DNA from: Rhizophagus irregularis
Taxonomy: Eukaryota > Glomeromycota > Glomeromycetes > Glomerales > Glomeraceae
Direction: 5' to 3'
Length of the DNA stretch: 64,000 nucleotides
NCBI RefSeq assembly: GCF_026210795.1
Contig: NC_089443.1
Location: 3,720,001-3,784,000 of the forward strand
In this document: positions 35,027-47,256 of the stretch, piece by piece
Position numbering within the stretch: position 1 is the stretch's first letter
How the letters are laid out: the number at the start of each line of letters is the position of its first letter
Translations under genes and position numbers: made by a program
Notes under the pieces: model-generated
What the model was told of the DNA's origin: nothing
What the model saw: the letters and a program-made list of their open reading frames with translations, nothing else
Database searches by the model: none

Positions 35027-37025
35027 CTACCCTTCAACTTTAGAAACGTTTAATCCAAGATACGGTTTAGGCTTATTAACTGCCATAGTTCTTGGTTCAA
35101 GTTGAAATCCTTCAATTGGTTTAAAAACAAAATTCCTAATTAACATACTTAATAATATCTTAAATTCATTTAAAGCTACTTTATTGCCTATACAAGCTCT
35201 TGTGCCAGTAAGAAAAGGTAAATAATTTAAATTTGTCACATTTTTGGTTAAAGAAGGATTTAACCATCTTTGTGGATCAAAATCCTTGGCAGTTGAGCCC
35301 CAAATTTCAGGCGATTTATGAAGTGCTGATATTGCAACCATTATTGTAGTATCCTATTATAAATTAATAAGAAAAAAAAATTCAATTAATAATTTGAATT
35401 TTTTTAAAAATATAAGATTATATATATTATATATATTACTTTTGGAATGAAATATTCCCCAAAAGTTTCATCATTAAGATTAGTTCGAGTAGTAAATGGT
35501 GCTAAAATAAAAATTACAAAATTATTAAGATGATTTGTATAAATTTTTAATTTTTTTTTAAAAAAATATACCTGGAGAATGTATTCTTAAAGTTTCCTTA
35601 ACTATACAATTTAAATACTCCAAAGAATTAATTTCATCAAATGTAGGATTAAATTTTGATTTATCAGGAAAAGCTTTAACTAATTCTTCACGTAATAAGT
35701 CTTGCTCACGTGGATGTTGTGCAAGTAAATATAAAGCCCAACAAGTTGAAACACTCGTAGTTTCATGCCCTGCTATTAAAAATGTCATAATCTAAATATT
35801 CACAGATAAATAATTATTAAAATATTATTATACATATCATTGAATAAATATATAATAATACAAAACGCTATAATTTTTAAATATTTATGATATTAATTAC
35901 CTGGTATTTTAATTCTTCATCAGTCATTTTTTCTTCAGTAGGTAATGTCTTATTAATATTAATTAATAAAGATAATAAATCCTTTCCTTTTAATTCTCCA
36001 TTTTCGTCTTCATTATATTTTTCTTTGATCAATCTCTTTGATACACGTTCAATAACTTCACATGCATTAGCAAATCTTTTATTTATGTCTGTTGGAATTT
36101 TTCTAATAAATGGAATATAATTTGATAGCATACTAATTGCAACGCGTAGCATAGGGTTTGGACCATTTAAAAGAGAATCATAAGCTTCCGCCAATTCATT
36201 TGAAGATGTCAATGAATTAAACTCGTAATTAAATCCTAAAAATATATACATATATATATATAGTATTAGAAAACACCTAAAATATCAACATTGAATAAAA
36301 TCATTTTTTCTCACCTACTAAGCCAATTACGTCTAACGTAGCTTTTGAGATATAAGGAGTAAGATTAATTTCAGATTCTCCTAAGTTTACTTTATCTTCG
36401 ATTAAATCTTTTAGGGTAAAAGCCACACGAATAAATGTTGGAATCATTTCCTGAATTGAAATAAATATAATTTATTAACTTGATTTAAATATTAATTTAC
36501 AATTTATTTTCACCAATGAAGTATAATTACTTTGACATTATTATGAGAGAAAGCTGGGTTCATCATTTTTCTTTGTCTCTTATGATCTTCACCTTCTGCA
36601 AGTACAATACCTTTACCGGCAATTATAATAGCATCAGCCAACATTTTAGGGGGTTTAATAAAATCGTAAACTTTATTTAATGTAATTTCTTGAATTATTT
36701 TTGTGTCTGCGACAAAAAGAGTTGGTTCATTAAATATCCCATAGTATTTTATAATATTCCCATATTCTTGTATCCATTTGAGTTGTGGTTCCTATATCAA
36801 AAAAAGATCATATGAATCAATGAAAGACAAATTAAAATATAAAAAAAAAATATTAACCTCTTCTTTCAAAAGTGTCATAATATTTCCAAAAATTGGATTT
36901 GCAGATGGTGGACCAGGAATTTTTCTCAAAGGAGAAACATAAAATGGCCAAATAAATATTTTATAAGTAACCCATCCTATAAATCCTAACACAAAAAAGC
37001 AAACTAGATTGAACAAGTCAAGCAT
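35027..37025 (-). CDS. Cytochrome P450, seven exons (array copy 8)
   Basis: Exons 37025-36858, 36791-36531, 36450-36315, 36235-35901, 35791-35572, 35501-35440 and 35353-35027 encode 502 residues. AGHETT is at 307-312 and KETLR is kept. The PERF-like motif is FDPQRW, closer to the canonical form than in the other copies. The haem loop FLTGTRACIG has Cys 448. The protein ends KVEG rather than VES and uses TAG where the other copies use TAA. Intron 1 has a GTTAAT donor and intron 2 a CAG acceptor. Intact by eye. Its nearest relatives in the window are copies 7, 9 and 10. Confidence 0.92.
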
Positions 37026-37079
37026 TTTTTTTTTGTCTTTTTTTTTTGGAGAAGAATTTTATTAAAGAAGAATCAGGAA

Positions 37080-37090
37080 GTATATATACT
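37080..37090 (-). promoter_or_regulatory. TATA box candidate of P450 copy 8
   Basis: GTATATATACT on the minus strand, about 55-65 bases before the ATG. Confidence 0.45.
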
Positions 37091-37094
37091 GCCA

Positions 37095-38070
37095 CGATAG
37101 ATCGTTCGGTATCGGTAGATTTTATTCGCCGTTGTTTACCGTTGTTTAGTTTAATCAATAATTTCCCAAGTTAATTGGATAAGATAAAATGATTTGCATT
37201 CAAAATTTACTATTATTGCTATTATTGTATTCAGTTCCAACAGAAATTCTAATGTATTACGTTTCATTTTAATGAACGCTATTTTAAGTCGCACACAACC
37301 CGTGAGCGAGCTGCGTGTCAATTTTACTATATCACAATTATCACATGCTTCAAAAGGATCATTGAAAGAAACATCTTGACTTTAAATTTAATTGGCTTAC
37401 TATAGTTGATCGCAAAAATACTGCATTTATAAACAACAGCACAATACGTAAGAATGCCATAAAATTTTTATGAACTTGAATCATTGAAATTAAGTTAACA
37501 GAATATTCTAATTAATTTAATAAAGAACTCTATTGATATTTTATACAAAGAAATGTGTATTAAACGTCATTTATGCCTTTATGGTATGCAATCGTTCCAA
37601 GTTGAAGTGTTGTAGTGATACCAATTAATAAACAAGTTAATGTAAATTTACGATAATAATTAGTTGCAGTTTTAATATTTTAATATACATAAGTAAATCA
37701 TTCGTTTAAAAGCAGTAAACGTCGAATAATTGTATATACAATAAGTAGTTATTTAATAATTAAAAGTTAGCGGACAAATCAGAAACTCACGTGATGCAAA
37801 ACATTTTGCTAAAACCGGTTCATCGTCTGGATCCGAATTTTATTCAGTTATATCCAGTATCATGATGCCGATATCCGGCATGTTACGTCATTTATTGCCG
37901 GATACATGCCGAATATGAGCATTGAGCAATATTGATTACAGTAATATGCCGATCACCCGAATTTTCGCAACCGGTTCCGAGTGTTTAGATCAATGTTCCA
38001 AATATGGTGGTACTTTACTTAATGTTCTTAAATTTGCCAAGTGTCCAATGACTTTCAGATTTTGTTAGCG
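37095..38070. other. Intergenic region
   Basis: No gene supported. Repeated CCGGNAT words (37800-37990, e.g. GCCGGATACATGCCG) give a locally less AT-rich patch. A CACGTGA motif lies at 37788. Confidence 0.4.
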
Positions 38071-38707
38071 GAAAAAATGGTAGCCAGATTTGTTTCTGGG
38101 TTACACATGGTCTGTGCACCGATTATTTTCGGTAATTAATAATTATACTTCGATCGCGAATAATTTGTATATATCATCGATATTTTACTTTCTTTTGCTG
38201 ATAGATTGCATATTTTATTTGTCAATATTATAGATGTTGACTTTCTTTAAATAGATTTTGTTCTTAATTATTTGATACTTTACAAATACAATTAAACATG
38301 CTACAATACTATTCCCAATACATTGAACTATTGTTCAGATCTCTCTAAGTTCTTGGTGTAGTTCGACAACTCTAATATCATCATTTATCTTTCCAATAAT
38401 TTAAGGTTTGGACGAATATATTTTTAATCATAGATGACATTTTGGCTTATTACGTGATTCCTCTAATCATTCCTTAGTCTTGAGATGTAATATTAATGAA
38501 TAACACATCCTTTTACAAACCATATTTTGTTGTTAATGACGTGTTAACAATTTTTAGAAAAATATTAGTAAAAAAGAAAGAAAAGGTGATATGTGTAGCG
38601 TAAAGGATAGATCAATAAGAAGTTTATAATTACAGCCGAAAATAATCATCCAGATCATGTGCACAGATCATGTGTAACCCAGAAACAAATACGGCTACCA
38701 TTTTTTC
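38071..38707. mobile_element. 637-bp element with long inverted ends
   Basis: Left end GAAAAAATGGTAGCC..TTTGTTTCTGGGTTACACAT pairs with the right end for about 60 bases, with a 10-base extra ATGATCTGG-type stretch on the right. It extends inwards to GATTATTTTCGG. The interior is AT-rich without a frame. Non-autonomous DNA element; target duplication not evident. Confidence 0.8.
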
Positions 38708-40338
38708 AAGGGCGTAGGGAAGACGAAAGGTCTTGATTTAAGTTCTTTAGTTTCGTTTTATCTCTTGTTTTTATACCTGCATGTAATTAATCAAATCGAC
38801 AAACTTTAGTTTCATCATCGGTGCCATCTATATCAAGATTTATTCATATTCCATGTTAAAACGCAGTTGGCTAACTAATAAATTATTTTCTTGACGCTTT
38901 TAGAATTGCCTATGGATTTGATAAAAATATTTGACGCTTTCTTGTGATATATATATATAACTTTGAATTTACTAAGAGATTCAATTTGTAAGACTGTGGG
39001 GATGTAGTACCAAATTATGAGTCTTGGCCGTAATTTATTTAAAACTTTAAAGAACTAACATGGTTTGTGAATTTGGTATCGCCATTCGGCGGAACCAGGG
39101 GATGATAATGTTTTCCACTTTTACAAAAGAGGAACGAATAGAAGATATTTATTATCAAGCTTAACGTGTTGAGATAAGGGTTCCATCCTTCAGGCACGGA
39201 ATCCTTCTTGTAACTAATATTGATGCGGTTCTCTAGGAGTAACTTTAATTGTTGTTGACGATTCTCCTCTAGTATTTATTGTGTTTTCTACAATGTGTTT
39301 CCGCGTTCGCGGTTTAAAATGAAAATAGGGGTATATAGCATAAAAAACGCTTTTAATACGTAATACATGTAATACATAAAAGTTGTTAACGGACAAAATT
39401 TTTTTTTTTTTATAAAAAAATTTGTCAGTCATGTCTATAAACCTTGGAGGTTTATTTTCTAAAAATGATAAGAATAAGAATATAACATTAAAAATTATAA
39501 ACTCACAAAAATCTGAATAAAAAAAAAAAGAGATGAAGGTGCGTGCTATTTACGATGATTTGAGTATTTATGCAACGTATTTTTAGGGAAAGAAATTATG
39601 ATGAATTTTCAATTTGGAAATATGATGATGATAATATTAAAGCGAGAATTGAAAATTTTAAAAATATAGGTAATGATGTGTGAAGATAAAACTTCAATAG
39701 AAAAAATTAAAGATATTGAAAACATGAAAATTGATTTAAAATCAATCTTCTTTTATTTCTATTTATAGATCATTATCGATTTATTTATCTCCAAGTTATT
39801 GTCATCAAGACCTATGAAATTTTGTTTTTGTTTTTAATGCGTCTGCTTAGACCGAAATCTGATATTCTTATTGAATCTTGACGTACGAGTGAAATATTTA
39901 GTATGCTAACGTGTTGTATAACAATATGACAATTGACAAATTTGTGAAACTTTATGGTACGGTTGAAAAATTGCATCATGAATTAGAGGAATTAGAGAGT
40001 AAATTTTATTTTAATTCATTTTATACAGTAATTCTGCGAATTTTTTTTATTTATTTATTTATTTAGGCCCCTCTATGTAAAGGCTAAATTACTCAACGAA
40101 GCCTACATATTTTTGAAAATAATCTTTTTTTTTGTATACATGTTTCACGTTTTTCGTATATCTCAAATTTCAAATAAGGATCATGAAAATTAATTAAAAT
40201 GTAAATAGTATGTAAATGATTAATTATGATAAAGAAACTGAATTGCCATAATTTTTAAAAATTGTAATGAAAAACAAAAATAAAAATTAAAAATTACTAA
40301 AAAACAAATAATTCTATGGCATCCTTATAAGGGAACAA
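38708..40338. other. Intergenic region
   Basis: No supported gene. Short frames at 39214-39432 and elsewhere have no motif. Confidence 0.35.
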
Positions 40339-40602
40339 TTATCTAAGTTGCGCAGTTGAAAACTTTACCATAATAAAGAAAAATATTACCGCACATTTAT
40401 GGATTACCACATCCGCTTCACGTTTATAAGTTCCTGCATCCGCATTACGTTTCTTGCATCTGCGACACATTTCCACCTTTCCTGCATCCACTTCACGTTC
40501 ACAAACTGGCGCACTTGCATCACGTTTAAATATTCCTGCAGCATCTGCATCTCCTTTCCACTTATATACTCTTGAAGAAGCAGAATAGAAATTTTCAACC
40601 AA
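40339..40602 (-). repeat. Coding-like DAG/KRE short repeats
   Basis: The minus strand encodes an imperfect repeat rich in D-A-G and K-R-E/D: GDADAAGIFKRDA, REVDAGKVE, NADAGTYKREADV. At the DNA level GATGCAGGA and AAACGTGAAG recur. An 87-residue frame is open (40602-40339), starting from a non-ATG codon. The leading part (RVYKWK) is similar to 41446-41570, so it belongs to a dispersed repeat family. May be an expanded coding minisatellite; no function recognised. Confidence 0.5.
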
Positions 40603-40929
40603 AAATTATGGTAAGAGCCAGAAGATTTTGCGGCACCCTCATTATAATTTAACCATTAAATTATAATGATTCGGTATCCTGAGATGACGCGTGTGTTATC
40701 AGTAAGGAACAGGTCTCTTACCTTGTTCTACTTTCATCTTTATCACTTTAAAATACAGGAGAAGTGATAGAAGCACGAAAAATTTGCTGTAGAAATAAAA
40801 GTAAAAGAGAGTTAGCTTTTGCTAAGTACTCTACTTCAGAATTTCATCCCACCATCTGGTAGGGTGACGTGAGGCAGTATCCTTCTAAAGTATCAGGTAA
40901 CATAATGAAGCAGTATGGATCTTCTTCCT

Positions 40930-41400
40930 ATATATTAGTGTCGATATTTTCACCGTCTGGTCCTGAAAACTGCACAATAAAAGGTATAGCTACGAGTATC
41001 TGTTTGAAAGAACTTACAAAAACACAGCTTTAGGTTATTGCATTCTTTCACTGACATCTCTCCTGAACACACAGATGATATGTTATCATCCAGAAATTCT
41101 GAAAACAGAGAAGGACGTTCACAGTAAAACTGTGGCCACGAAGTGCTTCCAGTTCTCTGAATCCAAAAGTCCTCAATGAGAACAAATCAATTGCATGATG
41201 TCAAAGTTGAGGAAGGTACATAACTATTCCTCATTGCGGAACAGTAGACCTCAACACTGAGAAGATCTTATTCGTATCTCAGCAAGGTCCGTCAGTTAAC
41301 AGAGTTATCATAGATAGACCTGCCAGCTCACAAGGTTGCCGTAACTTCCTTGATCATTGCATCCACTTGTTCACCTTCACCAGAAATGAGGGTAACGCAT
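40930..41400 (-). pseudogene. Decayed coding sequence of unknown family
   Basis: Markedly less AT-rich than its surroundings. On the minus strand an open stretch of about 75 residues (about 41180-40960) includes IEDFWIQRTGSTSWPQFYC and CSGEMSVKECNN. Upstream (about 41395-41325) another piece reads LISGEGEQVDAMIKEVTATL, followed by scattered stops. It lacks a start and is interrupted, so it looks like a dead gene or transposon fragment. I do not recognise the family. Confidence 0.4.
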
Positions 41401-41504
41401 TGCCACTCTTTAGCTTTATGAAAATGGTTTGACGTACTGTACCTCTCACTTCTCGTCTCTTACTTTCCAATTCTTGTCTCTCTCACATATTTCCTTAGTT
41501 TCTT

Positions 41505-41910
41505 TCCATTTATATACTCTTTTAAAGAAGCAGAGTAGAGAATAGAACAAAATTTTTAACCAAAAATTATGTAAGAGCCGGAGGTAATTATTGTGAAAGT
41601 TTAGAGATGAAATAAAATTATGAAAAATTATTGCGAAAGAGTGTGGGAGTGGGAGTGGGAGTGCAGGTTGGGAGTGTGGGAGTGTGGGTTTGTGTGTGGG
41701 TTTTTGTATGTGGCGTTTCATTTCATTTTTTTTTTCATCATCTTTTTTTTAGGTTTATCTTCTTTCGTCTAGAACTTTTCTTTATTAGATCTTCTTATAG
41801 GCCCTTTTCTTTACGTCTCTCTTTTAGGTATGTGAGTTGGAAGTGTGGGAATAGCTGGAGGTAATTATTGTGAAAGTTTAGAGATGGGATAAAATTATGA
41901 AAAATTATGA
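41505..41910 (+). repeat. Repeat cluster with G-rich tract and TTTTAG arms
   Basis: Part 1 (41505-41590) repeats 40550-40628 (AGAAGCAGA..TAGA, AACCAAAAATTATG). Part 2 has a direct repeat of about 50 bases (41580-41630 and 41857-41908, GTAATTATTGTGAAAGTTTA). It flanks a G-rich run of GTGGGAGTGGGAGT type (41642-41702) and a block with TCTTTATTAG and ACGTCTCTCTTTTAGGTA that matches the arms at 24135-24275 and 25125-25212. The G-rich run could form a quadruplex. Confidence 0.6.
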
Positions 41911-42690
41911 AAAATTATAATAAAAGAATGGGTCTTTTTATAATATTTTTAGTTGTACAAAATAACAATAACAATGTAGACTTTTCTCTTATTGTTATTA
42001 GTAACTGTGACTGAGTTTGTATCTTATGATCTTATGATGTAAAAGTTTGTGCAAAAATTTTCGCGTAAAAGTAAAAATTGTTACGTGACGCGACAACAAT
42101 TATTTAATTAGAACTATATTTGTAGTGTAATGAGTCATTGCAAATTTTCTAGAATAACTAGAATATGCGATTTGCTGGGGGACTTCGTCCCCCAAATATA
42201 ACATTTATAATTAAAAAAATTCTTTGATATAAATAAATTGAATTGTTACTGAATAATAAAATTTTATTATAATTAGACCCTATAAAAAATCATGTTTTAA
42301 TAAGATTTATACAATTTTTTCTTAAAAATAATGTATCTAAACTATATATAAGGATATAGGAAAATGCACAATTCCATATCACAAAAATGCACCATGTGTA
42401 TGATTGACCATAATTTATACTGAATTTATATTGATTTGATCAAAGAAATTACATAATTTGAGCATAGAATTTACAAGAATTGGTCAATGAATTTACTGCT
42501 TAAATTATAATTATTAATATTAGTTGCATTTATATGAATTTAATTTTAAATAATAATATTTTATTAAATTATTAAATCAAATAGTATCATGTGATTATAA
42601 TTAGCCAATAATATAAATTAATTTTTATAATTTAAAATAATGACATAAGCTGTAATAAGTGTTCTAAAGTTAATACAGCTACAAAAAAAT
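41911..42690. other. AT-rich region leading into satellite
   Basis: No gene recognised. Confidence 0.4.
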
Positions 42691-42698
42691 AAAATCTT

Positions 42699-44850
42699 AT
42701 GAAAACTAATATTCAAGTAGTTTCAACTTGCCTGAACAACTTTCAATTAATAAATAAAGTTGATTTCATTTGCCCAAAGTGGAAATATTACACTCTAAAT
42801 TAAAAAACAGAAAAGAGAGTTAATATCATCAAGAAAAATGCAATTTTCTCTAAGCACTACACCTACATTCATGAAAATTAATATTCAAGTTGTTTTAACC
42901 TGCCTGCACAACTTTCAATTAATAAATAAAGTTGATTTCATTTGTCTAAAGTGGAAATATTACGCTCTAAATTAAAAAAAACAGAAAAGAGAGTTAATAT
43001 CATCAAGAAAAATGCAATTTTCTCTAAGCACTACATCTACATTCATGAAAATTAATATTGAAGTGGTTTCAATCTACCTGAACAACTTTCAATTAATAAA
43101 TAAAGTTGATTTCATTTGCCCAAAGTGGAAATATTACGCTCTAAATTAAAAAATAGAAAAGAGAGTTAATATCATCAAGAAAAATGCAATTTTCTCTGAG
43201 CACTACACCTACATTCATGAAAATTAATATTCAAGTGGTTTCAACCTGCCTGAACAACTTTCAATTAATAAATAAAGTTGATTTCATTTGCCTAAAGTGG
43301 AAATATTACGCTATAAATTAAAAAACAGAAAAGAGAGTTAATATCATCAAGAAAAATGCAATTTTCTCTAAGCACTACACCTACATTCATGAAAATTAAT
43401 ATTCAAGTGGTTTCAACCTGCCTGAACAACTTTCAATTAATAAATAAAGTTGATTTCATTTGTCTAAAGTGGAAATATTACGCTCTAAATTAAAAAACAG
43501 AAAAGAGAGTTAATATCATCAAGAAAAATGCAATTTTCTCTAAGCACTACACCTACATTCATGAAAATTAATATTCAAGTGGTTTCAACCTGCCTGAACA
43601 ACTTTCAATTAATAAATAAAGTTGATTTCATTTGTCTAAAGTGGAAATATTACGCTCTAAATTAAAAAACAGAAAAGAGAGTTAATATCATCAAGAAAAA
43701 TGCAATTTTCTCTAAGCAACACCTACATTCATGAAAATTAATATTCAAGTTGTTTTAACCTGCCTGAACAACTTTCAATTAATAAATAAAGTTGATTTCA
43801 TTTGTCTAAAGTGGAAATATTACGCTCTAAATTAAAAAAACAGAAAAGAGAGTTAATATCATCAAGAAAAATGCAATTTTCTCTAAGCACTACACCTACA
43901 TTCATGAAAATTAATATTCAAGTTGTTTTAACCTGCCTGAACAACTTTCAATTAATAAATAAAGTTGATTTCATTTGTCTAAAGTGGAAATATTACGCTC
44001 TAAATTAAAAAAACAGAAAAGAGAGTTAATATCATCAAGAAAAATGCAATTTTCTCTAAGCACTACACCTACATTCATGAAAATTAATATTCAAGTAGTT
44101 TCAACCTGCCTGAACAACTTTCAATTAATAAATAAAGTTGATTTCATTTGCCCAAAGTGGAAATATTACGCTCTAAATTAAAACACAAAAAAGAGAGTTA
44201 ATATCATCAAGAAAAATGCAATTTTCTCTGAGCACTACACCTACATTCATGAAAATTAATATTCAAGTGGTTTCAACCTGCCTGAACAACTTTCAATTAA
44301 TAAATAAAGTTGATTTCATTTGTCTAAAGTGGAAATATTACGCTCTAAATTAAAAAACAGAAAAGAGAGTTAATATCATCAAGAAAAATGCAATTTTCTC
44401 TAAGCACTACACCTACATTCATGAAAATTAATGTTCAAGTTGTTTCAACCTGCCTGAACAACTTTCAATTAATAAATAAAGTTGATTTCATTTGTCTAGA
44501 GTGGAAATATTACGCTCTAAATTAAAACACAAAAAAGAGAGTTAATATCATCAAGAAAAATGCAATTTTCTCTAAGCACTACATCTACATTCATGAAAAT
44601 TAATATTCAAATGGTTTCAACCTGCCTGAACAACTTTCAATTAATAAATAAAGTTGATTTCATTTGTCTAAAGTGGAAATATTACGCTCTAAATTAAAAA
44701 ACAGAAAAGAGAGTTAATATCATCAAGAAATGCAATTTTCTCTAAGCACTATACCTATATTCATGAAAATTAATATTCAAGTGGTTTCAACATGCCTGAA
44801 CAACTTTTAATTAATAAATGAAGTTGATTTCATTTGGCCAAAGTGGAGAT
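42699..44850. repeat. Tandem satellite, 172-bp unit, about 12.5 copies
   Basis: ATGAAAATTAATATTCAAGT-type unit starts at 42699, 42871, 43045, 43217, 43389, 43561, 43731, 43904, 44077, 44249, 44421, 44593 and 44763. Spacing is 170-174. Units differ by only a few bases, except the first and last, which are more diverged. Each carries CCTGCCTGAACAACTTTC, GTTGATTTCATTTG and AGAGAGTTAATATCATCAAG. Apparent 68-residue frames crossing unit junctions are products of the repeat; most unit lengths are not multiples of three. Confidence 0.97.
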
Positions 44851-46139
44851 TATAGTATATTTGGAAAAAGAAGTTTAATTTAAAAAAATTTTATATAAAA
44901 AATAAATGTAATATAAAAATTAAGAACTGAGATGATAAAAATTTGAAAATGACCTGACATAAATTTTTAATTAATTTTTTCATTAATTATAAATTCAAGT
45001 AGTTTAAAAATAAAAATAGTAAGAAAAAATATTTTTTATGAAATATCACATTATTTTCTAAAAGAAATACACTTAAATACACTTATAAATTTAATTAGTG
45101 ATTATGTAATATCCAAATATTTAATCTTACAAATAGAAAAAAATGTAAAAAAATTTATAAAAAAAGAAAAATTTTTGAAAAAAATTTTCGTTTAACACTT
45201 TTTTATTTTGATTATCACAAGATCTACATGATCATCTACACGTTTCAATTTTTTTAACGAAAAAGAAATATATTTGAATCTATTTTTATTGAAAATCAAT
45301 AAAGATCAACAAAATCAAATACAAATATAAAACTTATTGTTTGATGCCTCAAGTTAATATGTAGCGAAAGTGGCACAAAAATGAATATTTTGTAATTTTA
45401 TTCTAATGATATCAAAAAAGCAATATTGCAATAACAACGTCTATAGCTATATAGCTATTGCAATTGCAATTGCAATAGCAATAGCAATAGCAATAGCAAT
45501 AGCAATTGCAATTAGCAATATATATAGCTATATAAAATTGAATCAAAAAAGTTCACATTGAGCATTTCCGAAATTATGAAAAAATGCATGTAGATCGTAT
45601 GACAAACTACAAATTAAGCGAAAAAGTGAATAAATTTGGAAGATGATCGTCAGAAATTTATCATCCAAAAGCATACTATCGCTAAATATAAGTTATGACT
45701 CATGAAAAAGCTTGCTGTGAGTGAATATCAACGATTTTTACGGCGGAATTATACTATTATTATTTCAAATATATTAAGCATGCTTATACAATTATTCAAA
45801 ATTAAAAAAATCTCAAAATATTGTTATTCATCAAATGACAAAAATATTTTTACGGCCGATGAACAAAATCGTGTATTAATAATGTAAAGTGAATTGATTA
45901 CTTCAAAAGAATAAATCGAAAAGGATATTATATTTAGAATTCATTCGCAATTAGCTTTGGCCACCATAATTATTTTTCAATTCTTACTAAGCCATGTTAT
46001 TGTTCAGTCGATTAGGAATAAAAATATTGTTCAGTTAGTAGCATCAATTTCTATTGGTCACCGCAGTATTCCTAATGACCGAAATCACCAAACCGAAAAC
46101 CTTTTTTCATTCTTTTTCAGTTTTTAAACCGAAATTTTT
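44851..46139. other. AT-rich intergenic region
   Basis: No gene supported. It contains the microsatellite at 45441-45533. A 61-residue frame at 45702-45887 starts from ATG but has no motif. Confidence 0.4.
45441..45533. repeat. Palindromic TAGCAA microsatellite
   Basis: A run of TAGCAA units framed by TTGCAATTGCAA and by TATATAGCTATA on both sides, so the tract is also an inverted repeat. Confidence 0.9.
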
Positions 46140-46163
46140 TTAGATACACTTTCTTTTTTGTAG

Positions 46164-46314
46164 GACGCCGGATTAGACTTTATCATGACTAGGTAAAGTG
46201 GAGTGTTATTTTTTTTTAATTTATTTTTAAGAAACGTTTTCTAACATTTCTATTTTCTTTTATTATAGGGACACCAGCTTCTTGGAGTTGAAAGGGTTAC
46301 CGTATAGTTGAATG
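46164..46314 (+). other. Two mini-exon-like cassettes
   Basis: Segments 46164-46192 (29 nt) and 46269-46314 (46 nt) are each preceded by a T-rich tract plus TAG and followed by GTAAAG or GTAAAC. The 76-base gap between them has TTTTCTAACATTT, a good branch-site match. They lie about 0.95 kb before the F-box gene on the same strand and could be leader exons of it, but no junction proves that. Confidence 0.35.
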
Positions 46315-47256
46315 GTAAACTATTACTTATTTATTTATTAAGGCAAGCATGCGCTCCCGCTCTTACAGTGTAGCTAGCGCCTCCTGTATGGTGATGGACT
46401 ACGCTTCCGCTACAATCGTGGGACTAGCCTCCTGACACGGTGCTCTAAGGTAATGATGTTATTCAATTTCAACATTATAACATAATAATCATTATTCATT
46501 CATATTCTTGAATATTGTTTATCCAAACAAGTATTTTAGAAATCCCAATGCCAAGTCTGATATCTACTTTTAGGAGTCTACATTTATTTATTTCGCATTG
46601 ATAAAACTTGTATTTTTAAATAGGCTTTTAATCCATTTATTTAACTAGTTAGGCCATTAGCACCAGTTGGCGCAGCTGTGCCAAATATAAACTTTAATAA
46701 TAGTAAATAAAATTTATTTACGTTTTCTTTTTCACTTAAATTTTAATGATTAACCACTTCTAGATGTTCATCTACTTCAAGATTATCATCTAGTCCATTT
46801 ATTTTGAGTTTGAATAACAACGACTTTAATTTGAATGACATCCTTTGATGACTTTAAATATTCCCATGAATTCCGGAATTTACTTACTAAAAGAACAAAT
46901 ATATTAATATCAACTTCCTGTTAATGAAAAAAGCGGAAGTGTTCATGTGGCAATGTTTGTGTTGTATCTGAGGTGAATTTCATTGGTGTTTGTTCGTTGA
47001 TCATCTAACTCAAAGTATTTCATTGATCTTGTATAACCGGTGCGGACCTTGGCATTTATGGAAAGTTTTAGCGCGTTATAGCACCGAAAAATTTTTTGTG
47101 ATCATTTCACTTAAAGTATTATTGACTTTACTGTTAATTTATCACATGGCATTTACGTGAATGTTTGTAAGCTGTAATACAGTTATTCATAAATGAAACT
47201 TTGAACTTAAAAAAGACGACTTTCGCTCTTTTTTTTTAAAACTTTTATTAAAAATA

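Noticed and set aside
43802-44181. Repeated 68-residue open frames (MSKVEILRSKLKK type)
   Set aside because: They cross satellite unit junctions, start at non-ATG codons and repeat only because the DNA does. Most units are not a multiple of three.
42699-44850. CRISPR array
   Set aside because: The repeat is a contiguous 172-base satellite without unique spacers, and the genome is eukaryotic.
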